Shown piece after piece: positions 9,820-17,821 of a stretch of 64,000 nt of DNA. Each line of letters opens with the position of its first letter. Position 1 is the stretch's first letter. The notes below the pieces were generated by a model. That model saw nothing but the letters and a program-made list of their open reading frames with translations. It had not been told where the DNA came from and did not search any database. The stretch is from Rhodobacteraceae bacterium LNNU 3342 (GTDB taxonomy: Bacteria > Pseudomonadota > Alphaproteobacteria > Rhodobacterales > Rhodobacteraceae): assembly GCA_008711135.1 (NCBI GenBank), contig VUAW01000006.1, forward strand, positions 1 through 64,000, given 5' to 3'. The position numbers and the translations under genes were made by a program.

Positions 9820-11403
9820 ATGACGATGACGCGACGGGAAGTGCTGGGGGCGATCGGCCTCGCGGCAGGGTCCATGGCGATGTATCACGCGATGGCAACG
9901 CTGGGGCATGCGCAAGAGTCGCCATACACCGGACCCGTCCGGCTTGAGGGCGATCCAAACGGCGCACGCGTCCTGATCCTTGGCGCAGGGCTTGCGGGCA
10001 TGACTGCGGCCCTTGAACTGCGGGCTGCGGGCTATGAGGTCCAGGTACTGGAGTATCGGGAAAAGGCCGGCGGCCGGTGCTGGACCCTGCGTGGCGGCGA
10101 TGTCTACACCGAACTTGGCGGCGCGACGCAGACCGTGGAGTTCGAGGGGGAGAACTACATCAACCCCGGCCCTTGGCGGATCCCTTACAACCACTATGCC
10201 GTGCTGGACTATTGCCGCCGCCTGAACGTGCGGCTGGAACCCTTCATCCAGAAGAACCACAACGCCTACCTGCACCGCAGCAACGCGTTCGACGGGCAGC
10301 CGCAGCGCTTCCGGCACATCGCCACCGACTTCCGCGGGCACGTGGCGGAACTGCTCGCCAAGGCGACGAACCAGGGCGCGCTCGACGACACGATAACGGA
10401 TGAGGAGAAGGACAAGCTCGTCCAGGCGCTGCGCGTCTTTGGCCACCTGAACGAAGACAACGGGTATGTCGCCAGCAACGCCACCAGCCGTTACCGCGGC
10501 TATGAGCAAGAGCCGGGTGGCGGCCGCGGGGCCGCGCCCGTGGCGTCTGAGCCGCTGGCGCTGGAGCAGATCCTGAACAGCGAGCTTTGGACGTGGCTGG
10601 CGGATGCGGAAACGACCAGCCACCAGTCGACGATCTTTCAGCCCGCGGGCGGGATGGACATGATCGCCCAGGCCTTTGAACGGGAGGTGGGCGAACTCAT
10701 CACCTATAACGCCAAGGTCGTCTCGCTGATGCAGGACGAAAACGGCGTGACGGTGGAATACGTGAACTCCAACGGTGAAAGCGAAGAACGCACCACCGTC
10801 ACCGCCGACTGGTGCGTCTGCACCATCCCGTTTTCGATCCTCGGGCAGATCGACCACAACCTGTCCGGCACGAAATCGGCGATCATCGACTCGATGTACT
10901 ACGCGGGATCGGTCAAGTTCGGGCTCGAATTCAACCGCCGCTTCTGGGAGGAAGACGAGCAGATCTTTGGCGGGATCAGCTATACCGACCTGCCCATCGC
11001 GCTGATCAGCTATCCGTCGGAAAAGTTTCTCAGCAGTGGCAGGGCGGTGCTGCTGGGCGGCTATTGCTGGGGGGCGAACGCCTATCAGTTCAACGCGATG
11101 CAACCCGAGGATCGCCTGCGGTGGGCGATCGAATACGGGTCGCGCATCCACCCGCAATATCCGGACGAGTTCAACAACGGTGTCAGCGTGACATGGCACA
11201 AGGTGCCGTGGGTGCTGGGCTGCTATGGCATCTGGCAGGACAAGGAACGCGACTACGAACAGGCCGTCACCATGGAAGAGGGCGACCGGATCGTGCTTGC
11301 GGGCGAACATCTGTCGTACCTGCCCGCGTGGATGGAGGGGGCGATCCTGTCCTCGCTCGACGCGATCCAGCAGTTGCATGAACGCGTGACCAACGCCGGG
11401 TAA
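9820..11403 (+). CDS. Tat-exported flavin amine oxidase/dehydrogenase
   Basis: A 527-residue member of the flavin monoamine oxidase/L-amino acid oxidase family. The N-terminus carries a twin-arginine signal (TRREVLGAIGL, hydrophobic run, ending near GHAQE), so the folded FAD enzyme should act in the periplasm. FAD is bound by GAGLAG with a glutamate-ending second strand and GGR, and by the C-terminal AGEHLSYLPAWMEGAI segment. The start at 9820 follows GAGGTG at 9810-9815; ATG at 9826 is also possible. It is followed 12 bases later by a cytochrome c gene and then an exported RidA. In Pseudomonas NicA2, a related exported oxidase, a cytochrome c (CycN) is the electron acceptor, so this may be a dehydrogenase rather than an oxidase. 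The substrate is not readable from sequence. Confidence 0.85.
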   Translation: MTMTRREVLGAIGLAAGSMAMYHAMATLGHAQESPYTGPVRLEGDPNGARVLILGAGLAGMTAALELRAAGYEVQVLEYREKAGGRCWTLRGGDVYTELGGATQTVEFEGENYINPGPWRIPYNHYAVLDYCRRLNVRLEPFIQKNHNAYLHRSNAFDGQPQRFRHIATDFRGHVAELLAKATNQGALDDTITDEEKDKLVQALRVFGHLNEDNGYVASNATSRYRGYEQEPGGGRGAAPVASEPLALEQILNSELWTWLADAETTSHQSTIFQPAGGMDMIAQAFEREVGELITYNAKVVSLMQDENGVTVEYVNSNGESEERTTVTADWCVCTIPFSILGQIDHNLSGTKSAIIDSMYYAGSVKFGLEFNRRFWEEDEQIFGGISYTDLPIALISYPSEKFLSSGRAVLLGGYCWGANAYQFNAMQPEDRLRWAIEYGSRIHPQYPDEFNNGVSVTWHKVPWVLGCYGIWQDKERDYEQAVTMEEGDRIVLAGEHLSYLPAWMEGAILSSLDAIQQLHERVTNAG

Positions 11404-11415
11404 GGGAGAGATAAG

Positions 11416-11892
11416 ATGAAAGCCAAAGCAGCACTGTCGCTGGCGCTTGCCGCGCTGATCGCCCTTCCGGTCGTTGCCCAGGATGCGGCCGAACCGGTCG
11501 AAACGCCCGAGGTCCCCGAAACCTCGGCCTTCCGCACCTTTGAACCAACGCAAGAGGAGTGGGAGAATTTCAGCGCCGCCGGGCGTATCCCCCACCAGGG
11601 CGGAGAGGCGGTGTACAACGCCGTCTGCGCGGGTTGCCATATGCCCGATGGCGAAGGCGCTGTCGGCGCGGGGATGTATCCGGCACTGGCCGGGAACGAG
11701 CAACTCGAATTCGCCTCATACCCGATCTATGTCGTGGTGCACGGGCAAAAGGCCATGCCGCCGATCGGGGGCATTCTTGATGACCAGCAGGTCGCGGACG
11801 TGGTGAACTACATCCGGTCCAGCTTCGGCAATGATTTTGTCGAGGCCGCCGGTGAAGCAACAGCAGAAGAAGTCGCGGAGACACGCCAATGA
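11416..11892 (+). CDS. periplasmic c-type cytochrome, likely electron acceptor of the amine oxidase
   Basis: A 158-residue class I cytochrome c with a Sec signal peptide (hydrophobic run to about residue 21, ending VVAQ). The single haem site is CAGCH at 71-75 and the probable axial methionine is M114 in QKAMPP. The region between signal and haem domain (about 22-50) is rich in Pro, Glu and Thr and looks flexible. The gene starts 12 bases after the amine oxidase and its stop overlaps the start of the RidA gene by four bases (ATGA), so the three are cotranscribed. Role as electron carrier from the flavoenzyme to the respiratory chain is inferred from this arrangement. Confidence 0.88.
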   Translation: MKAKAALSLALAALIALPVVAQDAAEPVETPEVPETSAFRTFEPTQEEWENFSAAGRIPHQGGEAVYNAVCAGCHMPDGEGAVGAGMYPALAGNEQLEFASYPIYVVVHGQKAMPPIGGILDDQQVADVVNYIRSSFGNDFVEAAGEATAEEVAETRQ

Positions 11893-12392
11893 CGAAGACC
11901 CTGAAGCTCCTTTCCACCGCAGCCGCCGCCATGGTGATCGCTGGCAGCGCCCATGCGCAGGAGGTCATTCGCCATTCGACGCCGGGATCGACCTTCCCCA
12001 TCGCGCGGGCGGTGGAAATCCCGGCCGATGCGACGGTGGTCTACCTCAGCGGCGCCGTTCCGCGCGTCATCGACGAAAACGCCGACCGCGCCACGGCCGA
12101 GGCATGGGGCGATACCGAGGCGCAGACGGTGAGCGTGCTGGAGTCCATTCAGAACACGCTGACGGACCTCGACCTCACGATGGGCGATGTCTTCAAGATG
12201 CAGGTGTTCCTCGTGGCGCCAGAGGGGGAGGCCATGGACTTCTCGGGCTTCATGGACGGCTACACGCAGTTCTTTGGCACGGATGAACAGCCGAACCTGC
12301 CCGTGCGATCCGTCTTCGAGGTTGCGGGGCTCGCCAATCCCCAGTGGCTGGTAGAGATCGAAGTGACTGCGGTTCGTCCCGCAGCGGAGTGA
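11889..12392 (+). CDS. exported RidA-family (YjgF/UK114) imine deaminase
   Basis: A 167-residue RidA-family protein with a Sec signal peptide (MTKTLKLLSTAAAAMVIAGS, cleavage near AHA-QE), which is unusual because most RidA proteins are cytosolic. The family hydrolyses reactive enamine/imine intermediates released by flavin and PLP enzymes. The key arginine is in LPVRSVFEV and the acidic residue in LVEIEVTAV; the SGAVP strand is also conserved. Compared with the usual 125-130 residues it has the signal and a longer loop (about 60-80). Translationally coupled to the cytochrome gene, it is well placed to hydrolyse the imine product of the exported amine oxidase in the periplasm. Confidence 0.86.
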   Translation: MTKTLKLLSTAAAAMVIAGSAHAQEVIRHSTPGSTFPIARAVEIPADATVVYLSGAVPRVIDENADRATAEAWGDTEAQTVSVLESIQNTLTDLDLTMGDVFKMQVFLVAPEGEAMDFSGFMDGYTQFFGTDEQPNLPVRSVFEVAGLANPQWLVEIEVTAVRPAAE

Positions 12393-12988
12393 GCGCAAAG
12401 GATCCCGGCGCAAATCCAGCACTGGCGACGTGCAGTGCGTAACACCCAGAAGATCAGACGCAGGTCATGCGTCTGATCCCGCACATGCGGGGTCGGGTGG
12501 TTGTACATCCATGGTGGGGCAAGTTGGCCGCCATCGTTCATCAGCCGCTGTTGGGCCGCAAGGCAGGTGATGGTTCTCTCACCGTGCTCGTTTGCCATGG
12601 CACCCGCAGTTCCTGGCCGTCGGCTGCTGGTGAAGTTGGCGTGCAAGGATGTGCACACGCAAGTTCGCGTTGCTGACGATCGCGCTATGGCCGTTGATCC
12701 AGTGTTTGTCCCTAAGTGCTCGCCCTGGCAGACAGGGTGCTGCCTAGGGTAATCCCTGTTCGGCGCCTCATACGCCAAGCGCAGGTGAACCTCGCCAACC
12801 GGTGGTTTGTAGGGTTTGGTTTGCCCGACCAGCTCCCGGATCATTCCTTGTTGACGCGCATTCACCGGTCGCCGGCCGGAGAGCCGGAGGAAAGACATCA
12901 TCTCCGTCGCACGAAGCTCCGCGATTGCAAGGTATGGCGTAGATCTTGGCTCACGTAGCGGGTGATCACGGCCTGGCGGATGCAGTGG
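12393..12988. other. gene-poor region with transposase fragment
   Basis: Between ridA and the DUF2270 gene only an IS1182/IS5-like transposase scrap is recognisable (12716-12958). The short frame 12467-12676 has no recognisable domain and no good ribosome binding site. Confidence 0.45.
12716..12958 (+). pseudogene. transposase fragment, DUF772 (IS1182/IS5-like)
   Basis: The translation RRLIRQAQVNLANRWFVGFG, followed by LPDQLPDHSLLTRI, matches the conserved DUF772 stretch of IS1182-type transposases (usual pattern: NLA.RWF.G..L....PDHS..T.IR). The match covers about 12752-12862 and then becomes unrelated sequence before a stop at 12956. An in-frame stop at 12713 removes anything upstream. No terminal inverted repeats were found. 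A degenerate fragment, not an active element. Confidence 0.55.
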
Positions 12989-13669
12989 TTAACCCATACC
13001 GGTCTGTTCGCGCCGCCAGCGTGCACGGCGACGGTCGTCGTTCCAGCTCCACATCGCGATCCCGGTCCATGTGATGCAATATAATGCCCCTAGCGCCAGA
13101 ATTATGATCCCGTCTATCGGACCGACAGCCGCCCGTTCACGGAACTGGTCCAGCCCGTTCAGGGGGTTCGGGTGCACCACCAGCTTTCCCAGGTAGGCGC
13201 CCGTCTGGATCCACAGGATCCACAGGTAGTTGCGGCGGATGCGGCGGCCGACGGCAACGAAGGTCGAGACGTGGTAGCGCGGGGTCCGGTAATCCGCCGC
13301 AAGCCTTTGCTGCCAGTTCTCCTCCAGGTGCAGGTCGCCGTCGTCGAGCATTGGCGCGAAGAAATGCACTTCCATCCACCGGCACCGCGCCCGCCAGACG
13401 TTGAAGTACCGGTAGCGGCGCGCCTCCAGCATCAGGAAGAAGAAGATCAGGATCCCCACTAGGATCAGTGGCAGCGGCGATGCGCTCGGGGTCGAAAACG
13501 TGATCGAGAGCGCGATCCCAAGCGTGACCACGGACCAGTTCGTCGTCGTGTCGAGCCGCGTGCGCCAGAGTGTGGACCGGTAGACTTCCCCGCGATAGAG
13601 ATGCGCGAGCGCGCCAATTTCCGCGGGACTCAGGTTCCGCCGTTCGGGTGGTGGTCCTTCGTTCAACAT
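12989..13669 (-). CDS. DUF2270 integral membrane protein
   Basis: About 226 residues. The start at 13669 (MLNEGPPPERR) has GGAGGAAG seven bases upstream and gives the usual beginning for DUF2270 (LSPAEIGALAHLYRGE). Two hydrophobic segments near residues 45-85, then a basic stretch with RYRYFNVWRARCRWME, and further hydrophobic segments near 160-215. The family is widespread in Rhodobacterales and is of unknown function. No operon partner: the neighbours are IS remnants. Confidence 0.75.
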   Translation of the reverse strand: MLNEGPPPERRNLSPAEIGALAHLYRGEVYRSTLWRTRLDTTTNWSVVTLGIALSITFSTPSASPLPLILVGILIFFFLMLEARRYRYFNVWRARCRWMEVHFFAPMLDDGDLHLEENWQQRLAADYRTPRYHVSTFVAVGRRIRRNYLWILWIQTGAYLGKLVVHPNPLNGLDQFRERAAVGPIDGIIILALGALYCITWTGIAMWSWNDDRRRARWRREQTGMG

Positions 13670-14437
13670 CGGCCTGCTTCCTCCCCACCCCAACGGATCG
13701 CACGGGTCCGGCGGCGAGGCAAGGTGCGGACCAAAATGCGGCACCCGCAGCCGCAGCCGCACCGCAATCCGCATTGCGCGCAGCCCCGATGCCTGCCGCC
13801 CCGTATTTCGCCGCACCGACAGGCGATACCGGCGGAGTCCTGAACAGACGGGGCAGGACGCCGGTCGGATGCTCGTGCATCAACCGGACTGGTGATGCGC
13901 GCAGATCGTTCCCGATCATCAGGTAGTTTCAAGGCACCGATTGCTAGGTCAGTGCCACGACCGTGCAGACCTTTGGCACCGACATTGATCGCCTATCAAC
14001 CGAGTTGTCCTGCGCTGGCTGACGAACACGGCGTTCCAGTCGGGCCAGTTCTGGCGGAGGCTTCGGCACCTGCAGCGTTGGTTCCGTTGCAGGCAATAGC
14101 ATCGGATTACCTGCCGCCAGTTCCCGCATGCGACCATCAAAGCGGTCCGAACCAGCCACGCCTGAGCAGCAGTGCAATACGCTCGGCATCCCCCTCCTCG
14201 GGCGCCCATCATCTGCGGGTTAGCCGGCCAGAAGGGATTGCTCTTCGTCGGACCTCCTTGCAGAGGCTGGATCACGCCCGGAAACTAAGATCGGCGGTTC
14301 TTGGCCTTGGCGGCAGGTGATCCTGCAAGGAATCAATCGCGACAACGGGGGCTGCGATATGCTTCCGAGGGAAGTTCCAAACGATTGCCGGAATTCCAGC
14401 ACGTTCCTGAAGCACTTAGCACTTTGGAGGCCAGCAC
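13670..14437. other. intergenic region with IS110 remnant and RTX gene leader
   Basis: The only recognisable feature is the IS110-type fragment at 13944-14189. The final 40 bases lead to the RTX gene, whose ribosome binding site GGAGG is at about 14426-14430. I see nothing else that can be supported. Confidence 0.45.
13944..14189 (-). pseudogene. IS110-family transposase fragment
   Basis: The minus-strand frame contains PPELARLERRVRQPAQDN, then RRSMSVPKVCTVVALT, matching the segment just before the transposase_20 domain of IS110 transposases (pattern L..LE.RVR.LA..D...R.LM.VPGVG.VVALT). The glycine-rich VPGVGP has become VPKVCT and a stop follows immediately, so the catalytic C-terminal part is missing. 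A decayed insertion. Confidence 0.6.
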
Positions 14438-15790
14438 ATGAAACTTATCGCGGCATCGAAGTTTCTCTTGGGCACTCGTGAATCCGATCTGTTGTATGGC
14501 AGCCTTGGCGGCGACTGGATTCGGGGTTCGAACGGCAATGACACGATCCATGGTGACGGGCCGGCCATTCCGGGCGACTCCGTCTCCTCTTCGCTGACGG
14601 GTGCGGGGGATCTACTGTATGGCGGTGTCGGCGATGACCTGATCTATGGCGATGGCGTCGCCGTAAGCGGGCCGGGGGGCACATCTCTCGTTAGGGGCGG
14701 TGATGATCTGGTTCATGGCGATGCTGGCAACGACGTGCTGTACGGCGATGGCGCAGCCTTTGCAGATATTGCCGGCACGGGAACCTTGACTGGCGGCCAT
14801 GATGTGCTGTCGGGCGGGGCTGGTGATGACGTGATCTTTGGCGACGGAAGCGCGGGCGGGCCTTTCGCGCACGGCGAGCTGTTCGGGGGCAATGACGAAC
14901 TGGGCGGCGGCCGCGGGAATGATGTGCTCTGGGGCGATGGAGACGCCGGCTTCGGGCGCACGACAAGCTTTCTTGCCGGCGGGCACGATCTGCTGAAGGG
15001 CGGCTCGGGTCACGATATCCTTTACGGGGACGGGCGGGCGCAGTCCGTCACGGGCGGCCATGACACGCTTTATGGCGGGGCCGGAGACGACCTGATGATG
15101 GGGGATGGGCTGGCCTATCCCACGTTGACGGGGGGAAATGATCTGCTGGTCGGCGGGGCGGGGCAGGACACGCTGTTCGGGGATGGTGAGGCGCGCGTCG
15201 CCTATGTTGGCCCCGGCGTCCTGACGGGCGGGGATGACACCCTAGGCGGCGGGGCGGGCGATGACATCCTTTGGGGCGATGGGACCGTTGAGGCCGGTGG
15301 CTACACCGCCAGCTTGTTTGGCGGGGACGACCTGCTGTTCGGGGGCGCCGGGCAGGACACGCTATATGGGGACGGCGCCGCTTCGGGATCAGGGGTGCAG
15401 CTGTTCGGCGGCAACGATACCTTGGATGGCGGGGCGGGCGATGACGTTCTTTGGGGGGATGGGGGCATTACACCATCATCCATCGGGGCAGACAGCCTGA
15501 CCGGCGGCGCGGATACCTTCGTGTTCCGGGCGACTGACGGACGCGACACAGTGATGGATTTCCGCAGCAGCGACGGCGACTGCATCCTGCTGTCCGGCAC
15601 CGGATTGTCCTGGAGCGACCTTGACTCAAACGCTTCCGGTTTCCTTGACGATGGGGATACCTATGTCAGCAGCAACGGGACGGACACGGTGATCGACACC
15701 GGGGCCGCGTGTTTCGGGGTTGCTGATGTGAACGCTGTGACGCTTTTGAATGTCACGGGGCTGGTCGAGACCGACTTCATGTTCGCCTGA
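14438..15790 (+). CDS. RTX (haemolysin-type calcium-binding) repeat protein
   Basis: A 450-residue protein built almost wholly of glycine-aspartate repeats. Eleven copies of a GDG-ended motif (DTIHGDG, DLIYGDG, DVLYGDG and so on) recur every 27-35 residues, each preceded by a GG.G.D nonapeptide and followed by a variable linker. After about residue 360 comes the non-repetitive C-terminal domain (ADTFVFRATDGRDTVMDF, later ending TDFMFA) typical of type I secretion substrates. There is no N-terminal signal peptide. The ATG at 14438 has GGAGG about eight bases upstream. Calcium binding and export by a type I system are expected from the family; no ABC exporter gene is in the window. No catalytic domain is present. 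Confidence 0.83.
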   Translation: MKLIAASKFLLGTRESDLLYGSLGGDWIRGSNGNDTIHGDGPAIPGDSVSSSLTGAGDLLYGGVGDDLIYGDGVAVSGPGGTSLVRGGDDLVHGDAGNDVLYGDGAAFADIAGTGTLTGGHDVLSGGAGDDVIFGDGSAGGPFAHGELFGGNDELGGGRGNDVLWGDGDAGFGRTTSFLAGGHDLLKGGSGHDILYGDGRAQSVTGGHDTLYGGAGDDLMMGDGLAYPTLTGGNDLLVGGAGQDTLFGDGEARVAYVGPGVLTGGDDTLGGGAGDDILWGDGTVEAGGYTASLFGGDDLLFGGAGQDTLYGDGAASGSGVQLFGGNDTLDGGAGDDVLWGDGGITPSSIGADSLTGGADTFVFRATDGRDTVMDFRSSDGDCILLSGTGLSWSDLDSNASGFLDDGDTYVSSNGTDTVIDTGAACFGVADVNAVTLLNVTGLVETDFMFA

Positions 15791-15956
15791 TCCGGCTTGG
15801 TTCTAGATGGGCGAGATGGGACCAATCGGATGGGCTGGAAAGTCACAAGGCGGTGCCTTCATGGCATGAGCGACGCGTCGTGCGGCGGGAGCCTGTACTC
15901 ACGCTTGGCATTCATGAAGACGCCGGGTTCCTCAGGTTGCTGAACGCCGTCCCGGA

Positions 15957-15979
15957 CGCCGGATCTTGACGATCCGGCG
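15957..15979. terminator. stem-loop between convergent genes
   Basis: CGCCGGATC, loop TTGAC, GATCCGGCG: a perfect 9-bp stem between the RTX gene (rightward) and dctM (leftward). No T run on either side, so termination is likely but not certain. Confidence 0.45.
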
Positions 15980-16015
15980 CCGGAATGCGTGGAGGTTTCG
16001 GCCTGATCGGCGCCG

Positions 16016-17311
16016 CTACCGCATCTGCCCGGGCAGCCAGAGCGCGAGCACCGGCAGCAGGATGATGAGGCCAAGCCGCAGCAGATCCGTTGCGACGAAG
16101 GGCATGACCCCCCGGTAGATGGTCATCAGCGAGGTGTCCCGCGCGATGGACTTGATGACGAAGACGTTCATGCCGACAGGGGGCGAGATCATCCCCAGTT
16201 CCACCGTCATCACGACCACCACGCCGAACCAGATCGGGTCAAAGCCGAGGTTCGTCACTACCGGGAACACGATCGGGACCAGCAGGATGATCATCGCCAT
16301 CGCATCCAGCACGCAGCCCAGCAGCACGAAGATCCCGAGGATCAGGAACAGCGTCGGGTAGGGGCCAAGGCCGAGGTCGGTCAGGAATGCGGTCACCTTC
16401 TGCGGCGTCTGCGTAACGGCCAGAAAGTAGCCGAACAGCATCGCGCCGATCAGGATCGTGTAGATGGCGACCGAGGTGCGCAGCGCCTCCACCAGGCTGT
16501 CGCGCAATTCGCGCAAGCCCAGCCTGCCGCGCAGGACGCCGATCAGCCCGGTCAGGAAGGCGCCTGCCGCGGCGGCCTCGGTCGGGGTGACGACGCCGAA
16601 ATAGATCCCGCCGATGATCGCGATGAACAACAGCCCAACCGCCCAGACGCCGCGCAGGGCCGCGAACCGTTCGCCCCAGCTGGTGGGGGTGCCTGCGGGA
16701 AGTTCGCGCCGCCACGCCACGCGGACGCAGATCATGTACATAACGACTGCCAGCAGCCCGGGCACAAGGCCCGCCATGAACAGCTGCCCCACGTCCTGTT
16801 CGGTGAGATAGGCATAGATCGCCAGCACCACCGAGGGCGGGATCAGGATGCCAAGCGTGCCGCCACCTGCGATGACGCCGGTCGAGAGCGCCTCGGGGTA
16901 GCCGGCGCGGCGCATTTCGGGCAGGGCGACCTTTGTCATGGTCGCTGCAGTGGCGACGGATGATCCGGAGATTGCCGCGAACCCGCCGCAGGCGGAAACG
17001 GTCGCAAAGGCTAGCCCGCCGCGCAGCCCGCCAAGCCAGGCATGGCCCGCGCGGAACAATTCCCGGGACATGCCGGAATTCGTCGCCAGCACCCCCATCA
17101 GCACGAACATCGGGATGAGCGAGAGGTTGTAATCCGTGATCGTCCTGACCGGCGATATCGAAAGCTGGTTCAGCGCGGGCTTCCAGCCAACCACCGCCGC
17201 GAAGCCGCCGACGCCCACAAGCCCCATGGCGACGCCGACCGGCACGCGGATGATGAGCATCCCGAAAAGGGCAACGAACCCCCAAAGGGCGATCCAGTCG
17301 GCGGCACTCAT
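16016..17311 (-). CDS. dctM: TRAP transporter large permease (DctM family)
   Basis: 431 residues with about 12-13 hydrophobic segments. Conserved family stretches are seen: GGTLGILIPPS near residue 140, and the C-terminal PPVGMNVFVIKSIA. It forms the sodium-coupled translocation channel of a tripartite ATP-independent periplasmic transporter in the inner membrane. Its start overlaps the small permease stop by four bases (ATGA), and the substrate-binding protein lies upstream, so the P-Q-M set is complete. The neighbouring CoA ligase, hydratase and dehydrogenase suggest the cargo is a carboxylic acid. Confidence 0.92.
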   Translation of the reverse strand: MSAADWIALWGFVALFGMLIIRVPVGVAMGLVGVGGFAAVVGWKPALNQLSISPVRTITDYNLSLIPMFVLMGVLATNSGMSRELFRAGHAWLGGLRGGLAFATVSACGGFAAISGSSVATAATMTKVALPEMRRAGYPEALSTGVIAGGGTLGILIPPSVVLAIYAYLTEQDVGQLFMAGLVPGLLAVVMYMICVRVAWRRELPAGTPTSWGERFAALRGVWAVGLLFIAIIGGIYFGVVTPTEAAAAGAFLTGLIGVLRGRLGLRELRDSLVEALRTSVAIYTILIGAMLFGYFLAVTQTPQKVTAFLTDLGLGPYPTLFLILGIFVLLGCVLDAMAMIILLVPIVFPVVTNLGFDPIWFGVVVVMTVELGMISPPVGMNVFVIKSIARDTSLMTIYRGVMPFVATDLLRLGLIILLPVLALWLPGQMR

Positions 17312-17817
17312 GCGGGGTCACTTTCTTCGGCAATGCTGCCACGGCGAAGCAGAACGATCAGCCGGGCGGTGGTGGTGATGACGGCGGCCACGGCGCCCAG
17401 CCAGATCAGCCCGATCAGCGGCCAGACGGGCAGGCGCAGGTCATAGGTCGCCTCGTTCGAGCGGAGCGCGCTGCCGAACCGGTCGTAAAGCTTCCAGGCG
17501 AGCAGGATGGTGAAGCCCAGCAGGATGGCGGTGGCCGCCACGTCAAAGACGCGGCGCATCCACGGGCGGACCGAGGTTGCGATCAGATCGACCTCGATAT
17601 GGCCGCCGCGGAACCCGAGGCTGGCAAAGCCCCACATCACCGCGACGCCCAGCAGCAGCCGTGCAAGGTCGAACCCGTCGGGGATCGGCGCGGCAAAGGC
17701 ATAGCGCCCGACGGCCGAGACGAACATCACCACCGTGACGACCGCGAGGCAGATCCCCGCGATCACGTCCACCCCGCGCGAGAGCCTGAGAAGAAGAGCC
17801 TCGATCCGCAGGAGCAT
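17308..17817 (-). CDS. dctQ: TRAP transporter small permease (DctQ family)
   Basis: 169 residues with four predicted membrane helices (about 15-38, 50-68, 88-112, 132-155). The pattern of a conserved FRGGHIEVDL segment before the third helix is typical of DctQ. It pairs with the large permease, whose start overlaps its stop, and begins four bases after the stop of the binding protein gene. The role is structural support of the DctM channel. Confidence 0.9.
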   Translation of the reverse strand: MLLRIEALLLRLSRGVDVIAGICLAVVTVVMFVSAVGRYAFAAPIPDGFDLARLLLGVAVMWGFASLGFRGGHIEVDLIATSVRPWMRRVFDVAATAILLGFTILLAWKLYDRFGSALRSNEATYDLRLPVWPLIGLIWLGAVAAVITTTARLIVLLRRGSIAEESDPA

Positions 17818-17821
17818 GGCG

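Noticed and set aside
9568-11703. A 711-codon open frame on the minus strand
   Set aside because: Antisense to the amine oxidase gene, whose FAD motif and Tat signal are clear on the plus strand.
14438-15790. Repetitive DNA considered as a CRISPR array or tandem DNA repeat
   Set aside because: The repeats are at the protein level (RTX blocks) with variable spacing and no conserved palindromic DNA repeat.
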